From Campylorhamphus procurvoides (taxonomy: Eukaryota > Chordata > Aves > Passeriformes > Dendrocolaptidae), in contig WBMV01003263.1 in NCBI GenBank assembly GCA_013396655.1, forward strand, positions 658,992 to 722,991: 64,000 nt of DNA, in the 5' to 3' direction. A program made the position numbers and the translations under genes. Under the pieces are notes generated by a model that saw only the letters and a program-made list of their open reading frames with translations, searched no databases and was not told the origin of the DNA. Positions 1 through 12,700 of this stretch are shown piece by piece (position 1 is the stretch's first letter; each line of letters starts with the position of its first letter).

Positions 1-688
1 CAGCTTGTGTACCTTTATGTTAGAAACTTGGCTTGCTCCATGCATGCTCAGAAGGGAGCAGTTTCTTCCAGGTTGGTTTAGACCATTCTCCACTGAAAAA
101 AACTTTGCTTACTTATAGTGGGGAGTTCTGTGGTGTGCCTGTACATATTTGCAGAGTCTCAAGTTATAACTACTTCAGAAAGAGGGACCATGGTGTATTC
201 AGTGAATTTGACCCCTAACTCATTGTGGTTTAGTGGGAATTCTTTTCATGTATGTGGCCTATGTATATCTCATCCTTCATGGAAGCCTATGTAACCTGAT
301 GTTTCGAAGTCTGAAAATACAGTAGTAATTTTTCATACTGTAAGCTGCTCTAGGGCATAATTCGCAGAAACTAAAACTCAGGTCTAGTAAACCTGCCCTA
401 GTGGTCTTAGCTGAAAAAGGATAGTTGTTATTTAAATCCACTAAAGAGGAGTTTTAATGACTTTCCACAATTATTGTTCAATAATAAATGCAGTTAATTA
501 ATAGTTTTTAAACAGGCTGTGAGACTCATACTTGTTCATTGTTCTCTCTTCGTATCCAGGGTTTTAATTAGTTAGTAGAAAACTTTATCGGAAGTATGTC
601 CATTAAAAGTCCTATGGTAAATATTAACTGAGTAATCATGCAAACCAACTTTTCCTTTTTTTTTTCCCTTCTTGATTTACTGTACTAG

Positions 689-780
689 ACTAATGAAAAT
701 GACCTGAAGAAGTTTTTTGCTCAGTATGGCAGTGTGAGAGAAGTGAAGATAATAAATGACAGAGCTGGAGTATCAAAGGG
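689..780 (+). CDS. BOLL: BOLL exon: middle of the RRM
   Basis: Acceptor ctag at 685-688, donor gttagt at 781. Translates in phase 0 as TNENDLKKFFAQYG then SVREVKIINDRAGVSKG, the helix 1 to strand 2/3 part of the RRM. It ends two bases into a Gly codon. Bases 1-688 upstream are intron, with a T-rich tract at about 654-668; I see nothing else there. Confidence 0.93.
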
Positions 781-3700
781 GTTAGTATAGTAGAATAAGC
801 ATGTTCTGGAAATGGAAAATATAACAGAAATCTGACTGACTCTAGTAAATCTGATTGATTTTCATAGCTCAGAATATTAATTTTTTCATTGATGTTCCCA
901 GCTAATCCATCTTTGCAAAAATCCGTTCTTGCCCTTTAACACATCCATATAAATGTCACTGTAATTTACTTAACTAAAATTAGTCATGTTTTTAGGAGAT
1001 GAAGCTGTGTGCAACTAGAACAAATTCAATAGTTTTCAGTTTTTCAGGATTTTCTTAATGACAGTTATTTAAGTAGATTATCCTAAAGTGGTTACTTAGT
1101 TATTAAATATGTTTATTTCTATTACTGAAAGCCAGTTTGGAAAGAAGCCAAAAAATGGAAGAGGTGAGATACACCTGATTGTCTTGGAGTGCATGGCAGT
1201 AACTGAGATTTTGTGTGTAGACTTTTGGAACAAGAGCACAGGGGACATATCTGACAATGAATCATGATTACAGAAAAGGGGGACTAAGACTGGAAGTCAA
1301 CAGTAAGAGAAATGCTGAAGAGCAAACCTGGAGCAAGATTAAGATTGCATAGTAAAACTATTGCTAGAGCCCAAAAGATGGTGATGTAAATAAGGCGGGG
1401 AAGTGCACTGCCACAGAAGGGTGGAAAGAGGGCTGAAGCAAAAAGAAATGTGGAAAATTCTCTCCTAAACTGTAGCCTCTCAATGCTGTCAGAGCTTAAT
1501 ATGTACCAGCAAGTTACACTCAGAGCTGCAGATCTTGGCATAGAAGGTGCACTTGCATAACATGGTGGACTTGGTCTTGGTCCCAGATTGGTCACTAAGC
1601 CACTTGCCTTTTTGTGAAATTCCAAGAAATATCTGATACTTGTAGTATTTTTGTCCATATAACCTATAAAAATTACGCAGTTGTGATTGCCAACATACAT
1701 CTCACAGTAAGTATGTTGGAAAATACTTGCTTTACATTACATGGTGGTGGGATTTCTTTGGAAATCCAAACGTAGGCTTCATTGCTTCTTCTCGGAAAGT
1801 GATGTAAAAAACTGATGAGTTTGTGATTATGTCTATTAGTTTATTGTCCAGACAGTCCATAGTATGTAAAGTCTGTATAGGTAAGGTCCCAGGTAGGAAA
1901 ATAGGTTGTGTTTTTTGAACTTGGAAATGTTTCCAGGTTTGTTTAGAGAAGACAATACAAGAAAAGCCCACAAATCTAAAAGAATGGCAGGTCAGACTTA
2001 CGGAACCTTCATACTCAAATAAGCATGGAAACGCTCATAAAGAAAGATAACTTGTGTTGCAAAATCTGATCTGCTGGCAGGAATAACAGAGGTCATCTTG
2101 GTATCATCTGAAATCTGACTGAGAAATGAGCCATGACCCTAACAAATTATGTATACAAATATACTAAAAGTTTTCAAAAAAAAAATTTGAAATCCAGAAA
2201 GTCAGATTGGGGAGTGGGTATTTTTGTTTTTGCATGTGTATTATATATGATCAAATACTTACTTTGTACAGTCAGTGCCGCATTCAGTGGCCTAGATTGC
2301 TCTGGAAATGAACTGAGGGGGTTTGGAAAAGCAGAAGTTACGTGTAGAAAGCCTGCTTGATTTACTGCACCAACTAGAAGAGGTATGGTGAAACACATAC
2401 TGTGTCACAAAGTGTGCGAATTGCTTCATCTATGGTCACCACAGAACTCTTTAATGCTGATCACGTTAAGAATTATAGGAATAATTCACAGATAAATACT
2501 ATCTGCATTGCTGCTTTTTCTAAGAACTCAGTTTAAAATAGTGACTAGTGCTTGTGGCAGTGTGGAGCATTCACAGTTGTTCCTGAAGTAGTTTGGAGCT
2601 GTACGATGATTACAGTATAATAATTTAAGAAAAAAAACCCAGACATTGCAAGTGTCTCATCTTGGTCATGCATGAAAAGTGACAGCTTTAGATCAAAATG
2701 TTTGCTTAATAGTAGTGAAAGACATAGGCTGAGTAACAAGGATAACTTTCTATGTGGGCTTCTCGTTCACAGTGATATGTTACCACATAGTTAATAAGAA
2801 AAGCATTAAGAATGCAGTTGTTAATGCAGTCTGTACTTCTGTGATTGTTTTTTTACCCCTTAGTTTATCATGTAATGTGACTTGTACTGTGTATCAACTA
2901 AGAATGTGCAATGTCTGTAAATGTGAACTTCAGAGGCTTAGCTTCTATAATTTCCATTTAGGTATGGCTTCGTTACTTTTGAAACCCAGGAAGAGGCACA
3001 GAAGATTTTACAAGATGTAAGCAGTAGTTCCTGTTGGTTTTATTTCTTAAATAACTCATTTCATATTAGTCACGGGTAGCTCAGGTTGTCTGGCGCTCTG
3101 TTTGCCAATTTGAAAATCTGGTAAGTTTGGTCTCATAGTTAATAAAATGGTTTAAAGAGATCTAAGATAAGGCTTATACTGAGATCTTCTGGAACTGGGG
3201 AAGGAAGTTGCTAGTTCACAGTATTGTTCTTGACTTTGACATCCAGTCTTTATGTTCTTGATCTGTATGGGGTCTACAGTAAGTATGGAATCATAAAAAC
3301 TTTATTCTTCAGAATTGCTTTCATTTGCTTCACTAGAAAATCCACTGCTGTCAAGATTTTTGCGGGGAGTTGAGAAGGTAACTGCTGTCTTTTATTCTGA
3401 CACGTTTGTCAGACCTGATGTCATTCTTTTTAGTAACATTTAGGTTCACTTGAAGTCTTAAACCATGAAGCTCATGTCATGTACCTTTTGCTTCTCCTCT
3501 AAGCCACATTACTGTGTTGACACTCCTTGCAGAGTCTCCCTTGAGACATTGTTAGCCCATCAGTTCATTTTGTTTTGTTAAATGTATGCTCCGTGTTGTG
3601 GTTGGAACATATTGGAGAGATCTGTCAGTCAGGATTTACTCATTTGTGTGAGGGAATCCAGGTGCAGGGGAAAAAAACCCAGAGAAAATGGCATCCGAGG

Positions 3701-6700
3701 CTTGCAAATTGCCTTCTCAAAGTTTATAAAGCTGATTAAAATGTTGACATTCAGAACCTTTGGAAATTTGTGGTTTAAAATTCAAAATAAGAGTTGATAT
3801 TTTCAAAGAAATTTTTAGTGTGTTTTCAGAAAATACAGTTATGTGGAGCCAAAAGAGTACACAGACAGGAACTTCTTGAGTCAGCTGGTTTTCTTCTCAT
3901 TTTTTTTTAATTGCTTTATTTCTGTAAACTAAACATCAATGACGGTGAGTACTGTTGTGAAAATGGCTTAGTGTATTTGCCTCTGTTGTAACTGAAAGGC
4001 TGCTCTATCTAGTCTTACCGATGTCTTACTTTGTCTACTCTAAGTCCTTTAAACTTTCTACAGTTCTATCACCTTTATCATCTTACATGTTTCCATGACT
4101 TCATATTCATCTGAAGATTATGTAGCATCTAGGTCTTTCTCCATCTTAAGCTGAGGGTTTCTGGGCTTTAATGGAAATTAATGCTTTTCATTTTGTATTC
4201 TTGAATTACTTTTTATACGATATTCTGATGATCCTTTGTGTTGAATTTTTTTTATCGTGTTTTTGTATTGTAATGTCTCCAGAAATTTCTTTTTCTATGT
4301 TGCAGTCTTCTAAAGTATTAAATTGTGTTAGTAATGAGAACAGACCCTGAAGAGTTTTAACAGCTTAATCTTTCTGGATATATCCTATTAATACTAGTGC
4401 TGCTTCTTCCTGTCTTTCTGAAGTGACTTTTTTATTCCCCCCAGTTTCTCCTTCTAGTCTTCACTTTCTGTAGCATCATCTAATTTTGCATGCATTGCAC
4501 TGTTCTTGCTTTGGCGAAGTCTTTACTGCTTAGATATTTCAACTGTGAAAGTTGCATTTAAAAAAAAGGATTCTTAACTTCTCATGGGTCACATCAGTGA
4601 AACACACTGCATTGTGAAGAATCATCTTCATATTGTTTGTGTTGGAATGCAGTTTGACTGAAGTGCCTGTCTGTTTTCTAGGAGTTGCTCTGTGGTTTAA
4701 CATGTTCTCTGTTTTAATACATATAGCTGTGTTTGCCATAATTAATACTTGTTTATGAACTTCCAAATGGAACAAAACAGTTTAGCCTCTTCCCTGCTTT
4801 AAATCTAATAGGTGGGAAGAAGTTCGAAGGCAGTCATGAGTGAATATGTGCATGTTTTACATTCAGTCCTTATCTGGTCATTTTCATAGACTTTCTTGTT
4901 CCAGTCTCTTGTAAAATATTGTCATGATCACAAAAAAATTTAGTCTGTACACTTGAAATTGTCTTACATACGCATGCACTCTTTTAAAAGCAGTATATAT
5001 ATGAGAGCTAAAATGGAAAAAATTCGCTGAGAATTAGAGGTATCAGTTGTGAATCAAGAGGCTCCATGAGAAGTAAGTAATGCTTGAAATGACTGGTAAT
5101 TAGTTTTGTGTATGTGCAGTCTAAAATTAGCATGGAAAAGGAATTAGTGTAGCTTTGGGGTTTTTTTGCAATGCATTTTAAGTAAAAAGTAAGGGAGGGT
5201 GAAACTTAGTAAGTGCCTTATCTGCTTGTGATTTTCATTTCTCAGATGCCTAGATCTATGTAGAAAATAACATCTTTCTTTAATTCTAGGCTAAAAAACT
5301 CAATTATAAGGATAAGAAATTGAATATTGGTCCAGCAATAAGAAAGCAACAACTACGGAGTCCTAATGCTCGTATGTATTTTTACTTGCATTTGTGTATT
5401 TTGTGTATTATGAATATTTTAACTGAAATATACCTGATGTTGTACTGCATTAATGCAATGCATGAAATATGCTCAGAGTGGTTTGCAGTGGATGAAAATA
5501 CATGCCAGTAGAAATGTCCAAATAAATAGACTTACAGTCTTTTGGTTCTTTTACCTCTCTTAATTTGTTGTTTGTTTACTTTATCGGAAAAGGTTACCTA
5601 TCTAAGAACAAACAATGGGAGCTCAAATTGCCTGGCAGAACCTTAAATCTAAACATTTAGACTGTCCTCACAGGTTCTACAGGATAAAGCTGGCTGGTTA
5701 GTTGCACTGTTACTCACTGATTTTTTTATGTTATCAAAATCCATCAAGACCCTTTCATGTTGCTTTCTTTGGTAGGAACCCCAAGGTTGCAGTCACCAGT
5801 CTGTTCTTGAGTTGTGTGCTGTAAGATATTGAATGGGTACTGAAAACATAATCACCAACTTTTGAGATAAGATCTGTGAGCTAGGGCTGTATGTCAGATG
5901 TAAAATAGATTTCTTTTTTTCTGCAGCAGGCAGTAAAGTGTACTTTGTAACTTCAGTATCTGTCCAGTGGTAGAGTTAGGAAAAAGCCCAGCCTTTTGCC
6001 CATCTTCAGTCTGAGAACAATACAACAAAAGAATGCTGGTTTAATTCTGAAGCTTCCTTTAGTTTCTGTCATGTTATCTGTTAGTTCATGTCTACACTGA
6101 TGCTGTTGGTGCAGACACACTTGTTGAAGACAGGAATGTGCCACCTCCTTCCTCCCCTTGTGCCTAGGTGTGTCCTTTTCCCTTGTGTGAGTGTATGGGA
6201 TATTGTTTGCCATGGGGAAAGGGAATACTTTGTTCCAACTGGATGGCTTCTTTGCTCTAGAAATTATTCAGCCTGATTTTTGCTGTTATCATCAAGGGGT
6301 TATATTCCCTTTTTTTCCTGTTCTTTTTTTCCCTTTCTGTCTTGTACTTCTCAGTTGTGTTGCCTGACTTGTGGCGCTTCCGTCCTCTGACTCTTGTGCT
6401 AAATATGTATAATGATAGAAAAGGGACCTAGCTCTGTGTGTTTTAATTCTGCGACATGAGAGAACAGAGGGGAGGGGAAATAAAAATTGAAGAAAGCTGC
6501 TGTGTCCTTTTGAGATCTGTCTGTGGACCTGCTTGACTACCTCTGCTCTCTCATGGCTAGGAGAGTTCTGTGATACAGGATCATATTGGCATCAAGGGGC
6601 ATATTCCAGAGTCTAATTTCAGTGTGTCTGCTCTCATGTTCAATCTATCTGACATTAGTTGCTAGGATATTTTTTCCAACTACAACTCATCCTAGGTACA

Positions 6701-9700
6701 TGAAGCCAGAACACCTAGACTTGCAATATCACTGTAGAGCTGTGGTTATATTATATTTAGCAGAATTAAAGAGCTAGCCAAAATATTGCTGTCCTCTACA
6801 GCCCACATATAATCTAGTGCCTGTCTCCTGTACTATTAAGCAAAATTATTTTTAGCTCTTCTGTCATCATAGGATGTTTTGTGGCAAGTGCTTTGAACGT
6901 GCTGGGAGGACCATCTGATTTGCTTTTCCCCAGCATCAGAATGTATTTTTCCATCACAATGAGATTGCTGGAATGGATGCAGAAGATTTACTTTGCCAGA
7001 GACTAGTCAACACTGGCAGAAAGTTTGTGCAATGTACTCTGTAGTTACTGAAGTAGACAGGAGTGTTGGCCGTGAGATCCTGTTGGATCTCATTTTTTGA
7101 GATCAGTAAGTGCTATTCTAGATTACTTACTGGAGCTAGGACAGCCTTTAGGTTTTCTAAGGTATGCTTAACGTTCTCCTAACAAGCACCTTAGCCTGAC
7201 CTGTCTATGGATAATATTTCAGCTGTATTGTATCCAAAAGTCTGCAGGCTTTTTTAGGAGCTAGTCAAACTCTTACTATCAATAAAAGTGCGTTACTGGG
7301 AGACCCTTCTTGGTCTTCCTCTGAGTATACTGGTGATCTCTGCAGTGTTCTGTCTGTCCATAAAATGGCACTTAATGGTGGCGCGTACCTTTGCAAGGAG
7401 AAGTTTGGAAAACTGAAAATTGTTTAGTGGTTTACATTATATTGTGTTCTTCCTCATTTTTTTTCCTGTGCTATGTTATACTTATGTGATTTCAAGACTT
7501 CAGTTTGTTGGTTTTAGTGCTTGAATTTTGTTTCAGCTACATCCAAGTATGTGGAGGTTACGCATTAAAATCTTCTATAATGTCAAGTTACCTTTGGACA
7601 TTTGGAGATGAAAAATACAGGTATTTGTGGGTACCTGGAGTTATCTGTGTTTAGTGATTTATATGCATATCGTCATCTGCAGCCCTTCCCATGTCCCTCT
7701 GGGTACATCATGTGACCATCTGCCTTCATGGTTTTGTGTTTGAGAGGGAATTTACATGGCAATAGGCACTCTGCTCCATATTCTTTCCTTTGAGTGTTCT
7801 CTTTCTCTGAAGATCAGAAATTATCTTGCCTTATTTCTGTCTTAAAAGTTATTTGTTAGTAAGCTTTAAAATGTTTATTCCAGGTTCTGCTGTAACACCG
7901 CAAGCTGGTACAATGTACACAACTACTGCTGTATCACCAGAAGCTGGTACAATGTACTTAACTACTTCAAGTGGATATCCATACGTTTACCATAATGGAG
8001 TGGCTTATTTCCATACATCTGAAGTTTCTCCTGTTCAGCAGCCATGGCCAGTAAGTAACTTATTTTGTTTTATATGCTTTTCTGTGAACCAGAATGAGTG
8101 CAGTGTCTTTAAGTCCCTCATACTTCCCAGTTTCTTCAGTTGTGCCTCATACTAGATGTTTAAATGGCTTATATTAGACTCTTTGTGGTTTTTAAATATC
8201 ACTGAAGTTTATTTCACTACTGCAGGGAACTTTTGCTTTGGTGTGACCTGTTGAACAGGATAGTTCATAATCAGTCTCGGCCTTGCTGCAGGAGAAGCTT
8301 TGTTTTACTATCTCTAGATAGAGATGGTGCTTTCTAGAAAGAACTAAGTGAATATGCTAGAGATTTTTGTTTCATGTGAAGTGGGCCCTTAGAAACAGTG
8401 GTTTTGAGTAATCTGAAGTGTAAGTTAAAACTTGATAAATGTCTTTTCAAACTGGAGGGGAGGTTCATCATTATCATACTTGAGAGCTGTGCCTAATAGA
8501 AGTGACAACTTATGAAACTGCTGCATAAGACCTCTAACCCTTTTTCTTTTGAAGTCGCGCTCTGTTTCCAGTTCCCCCGTGATGGTGGCACCTCCAGTTT
8601 ATCAGTCTCCTACTTACCATTATCAGGTATCTGTTTGGAAATGGTTTTCAGACAATGTTCCTCCAGCCATGCAGTGCTGTTTGAAGCACTGTCGTGGGTT
8701 TGCTTATTCTTACGAAGTAAAAAGTGATAGCAAACACATTTTAATTTCCTTGACTGCTTTCTTTAAACAACAGTTTATTTTACTTATGTAACTACATGAT
8801 AATACAATATAATACAAATTACAGTTTGATTTGTACTGCAAGACAACTGGCTTAGTACCAACCTTTTATCGTCCAAGCCAAACTCCTGCTGAAAGCAGGA
8901 CTGGTTAGATTAGGTTTCTTTGGGTACTTGTCCAGTAGGATTTTAAACAGCTCCAGTGATGGAGATTCCACAACATTTCTGGGTAGTCTCTTCCAGTAGT
9001 TGACCCCTCTCATGGTAAAAGACTCTTTTCTTTATAGCTACAACATTTTCAGTGCTCCCACGAGGGTCCATTGATTCTTGTGGTCTGAACGCCTCTGCTG
9101 AGAATCTGATTTAAGTATTTTTGAAAGCTTATGAAATGGCCGAATCAGACTAATACAGACAAAACAGTGTTCATGAACTTTGTGGAACTTAATGAAAGTT
9201 CTATTTCTTCTTTTTAGTTTAGAATTAATTATAGATTTGAGGTGGTTGTGATTCTAGTGTGTTAGGAATTCTACTATTCTATCTGTATGCTTATGTTCTT
9301 AATCACATTAAGGAACATCTTTTTGTTTGTTTTTAGGCACCAACACAGTGTGTTTCAAGTCAGTGGCAGTGGTCTGTTCTACAGGTAAATACAGTTCATA
9401 GCTGCAGCATTTTACCATTACTTTTCACCTAGGTTAAACGTATGGGGCACTTACCTAACAGTGACACTGCACACTGCTTTCAGCTTATTGGGATGACTGG
9501 TAATTGCTGTGTTTCAGCAATGCATTTACAAGATTTGCAGTAGAAGGCATAAAATAGCATCTATTGAAATATCATATACAAATCTTATACAAAGAAAGTA
9601 TCTTGCCCTGCCCTCTCCCTTTGACAAGAAGTTTGTATTAAATTACCTAGTAAGTTGTCAGAAGCAGGTAAAACTGCCAGATTTTGCCTTACAGGAGACA

Positions 9701-12700
9701 CGAGTATTAAGTAGCTAATTAAGTGATACTGTGATGTTTCATAGGAGTGTTGTTAGCAGAAGCATATAGATACACAACTAGGGGGAAGTCAGACCCAGGC
9801 TCTTGAAATAGGAGGAAGAACTTGAAATTGCAAACTTAGTCATTCTGGGGGAAGAGTTTATCAGTTTTGTGATCTCTGTAGCAGAGCAGCTTAATATGTG
9901 AGTCTTGATACTTTAGGAACCTGAAGAGATTGAAGCTTAAAGGACCAAGTCTCTTAAGATGGAACAGTGTGGCTTCTTTACTTTAGTAGCAGCCAGCCTT
10001 GTCCTGTTATCATCTGTTCCATTCTAATAAATCAATGTGCTGCTTTGAAATCAAGGGTGCTGAATTATAGAAATACTGTGGGGGTTATTTTAAAATAAAA
10101 TTCTTGTTTTGCTAGTGTAACACTTTGCAAGGCTAAACTTAACTGTGTAATACGTTTCTGTGATCATAAGTATCAATTTTACAAGTTCTAGGACTTCTCT
10201 AACAATGCTCTCCAAAATGCAAATAAAATCTGCAAACTATATAAAAGTTACAGAACACTTTTTTTTCCCCTCCTGCTACCTGACCTTTCTATCCACTTAG
10301 CTCTCAGTTTCTTTCATTATCAAAGATGAATTTGACATTTTCTTTTAAAGCTTCATCTCTGTTTGTATGTAGCAAAGAAGACTATAAAATAAGCTTTGGT
10401 CTCCATGTGCTTAAATCATGTAATTTATTATTATATGTTTTATTTCAGTCTCCTACCTCTTCACCTCCACTCCTGTATCTGCAACCATCTGAAGTCTTTT
10501 ATCAGCCAGTAGGAATTACCCAGGAAGGTGGATGTATATCTCCACCTCTCCTAATGGAAGCTGCAGTTCCTGAGGTATTTTCAAAAATGTGAAAAAATGC
10601 ACTGACAGTTGAAGTTTGTCTGCAGGTGAACAACATAATCTTTTAGTTTAAGCACTGGCTGTTCAGAGCACTAAAGTCAATTGTTCCTCTGCTTATGCTA
10701 CTGTTTAATAATTTCAGGTGTCCTCAAGTTAAGAGTTTCTCTTCCAGTTTTCTAGGAGGATGTTTTGTTTCTGAAATACTTTGGAGGGTCACAAGTTTAT
10801 TACAGACAGCAGTATAAGGACTTGACAGTTTGGTTTTTTTGCAAGTAATGTTTAAGTAAAGTCAAATTCTTTGGAATGTTGGGTCCATATACTTAAACCA
10901 CAGTAGTTTCCTGAAGTAATTCGTCTGTGTGAGCAGAATCTTGTTTCTGTGTATTGTGATGATTCAAGTGAATGGAGTGGTTGAATGATTAATTTGTTTA
11001 AAACCTTTTTTTGCTTCTCGGCAGTAGCATTTATCATACTACTTAAGAGATTCTTAATGTACAATAAGACAGTCTCTTCAGAAATGGCTGCAGAAAAACT
11101 TAACCACAACACATTTTTAATGTTATATTAATTGTTGTATCTCTTAAATATTCATTCCTCATGAACAGAGATGCTGAAATAGGTGTTAAATTAGAGCAGA
11201 AATCAAATATTGTTTCAAAAGTTAAAAAGTGTTTTATTACCAAGAGAAGTTCCAAAACTGGTATTTTAGATATCTTCAGTGGAAAATTCTGGCATTACAA
11301 AGTTATTTAGTTTGCCTGCAAAGATACTGAATTAATACAAGGCTTGCATTGTTGGGGTTTTTCTTCTATTTTCAAAGTGCGTAAACCTTGGTATTTAGTT
11401 TATAATTATAATCTTATTAATGATGCCACTATTTTACCTTTAGTATTATATGCATTGGATATAAACTTGTACAGAGAAATTTGAAATCCATGAGCACTAG
11501 GAAAATACATAGTTAAGGAATACTTGGATATAATGTGCTCTCAGTTTAGAGGTAGGTAATTTGTTCATGTTAAAGGAAGCAGTGTGTGGAATTTCAGAAG
11601 AATGATATAAAATTCCAAGAATAATCTGTACTATTTGTATGTAATTATGAGTTTGATAATGCTGTGAATTACATTTCAGTGTGCTAGTCTACACATTTAA
11701 ATACTTGCATTTAAAGCTGATCGAAGTGATATTGTAGTAGAGAACCTGCTACTTCTGTCAAGGCAAGTGATTTGTGACACTGTCAAGATAAATGAAATTC
11801 ACCAAACTTTAGTACAGTGGGGAAAACATAAATGTAAATATTGAAATTTTGGGGTTTAAAAAGTCAGTAGTTCAGATAAACTTAGCCCAAAATTTGAAGT
11901 TCATAGGATTCTAAACACATGTGAAAGGCTTGCAAAAACATGAAATTATGAAACAAGCTTTTCTGCTAACTTTTTATTGTTTTTTTTTTAATACTAGCTG
12001 TATTCTGATCATGGAGTTCAAACACTACATCACCAGCCTTATGCCCAGAGTCACATAGCCATGCCTGCAGCTGTGAGTATCAAACCAAAATAGTTCAAGC
12101 ATTGCAGTGTTGCTGTCCCCTTTCTTGAAGGGAGGGCAGTGAAGAAAGAGGGGCATGGGTGAAAGTCTTTTATTAATTAATTAATAAATAAGGAAAATGG
12201 GAAATGGTGCAGAGAAACCGAGATTTTTCTTCACTTGAAGAAAAAATACAAGAGGCCATACACGTTATTTTGGAACTATTTGGGGAAACTCTAAAGTAAA
12301 TACGTGACTAGTTCTTTTAAAATTGAGACACAAGGAAAACTGCAAATGAAAAACATTTTGAGAGAAAATGTTGAACCTCATTCACTGCTTTGAAATGATG
12401 GTTACAAATCCTTATCTCTCTCTCTTGGCATTGAATTCATTACTTGCAGCCTCAAATTGAACCTCATGTTGAGGAAAGGTGGGATTTTGAAACCTGAAGC
12501 CTGAAACACTGTCCCAGTTGGTCACCTCTGGGTGTTTTTCTGTGCAGTTCCGATTCAGAAAGGGTATTTTAAAATATTATTATTTTGTCATCTGATGCAA
12601 GTTGTTGGATTTTTGTATTTTGTTCCCAGTTTAACGTCCTTTTACCTAAATTAATAAGGCTGTTCACACTGTACATGAAATAATGTCAAAACTGATTTGC

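Noticed and set aside
1284..1700. 138-codon minus-strand frame in a BOLL intron
   Set aside because: Hydrophobic, unrecognised, without splice or family support; most likely chance.
5953..6213. Minus-strand 86-codon frame in a BOLL intron
   Set aside because: No motif and no conserved signal; chance frame.
7826..8155. A 109-codon frame beginning MPYFCLKSYLL
   Set aside because: Only 7884-8050 is the BOLL exon; the frame runs into intron on both sides past a clear acceptor and donor.
12460..12480. 12450 exon as an internal exon joined to 17457
   Set aside because: Using the donor at gaaag|gtggga shifts the frame and gives an immediate stop in the last exon.
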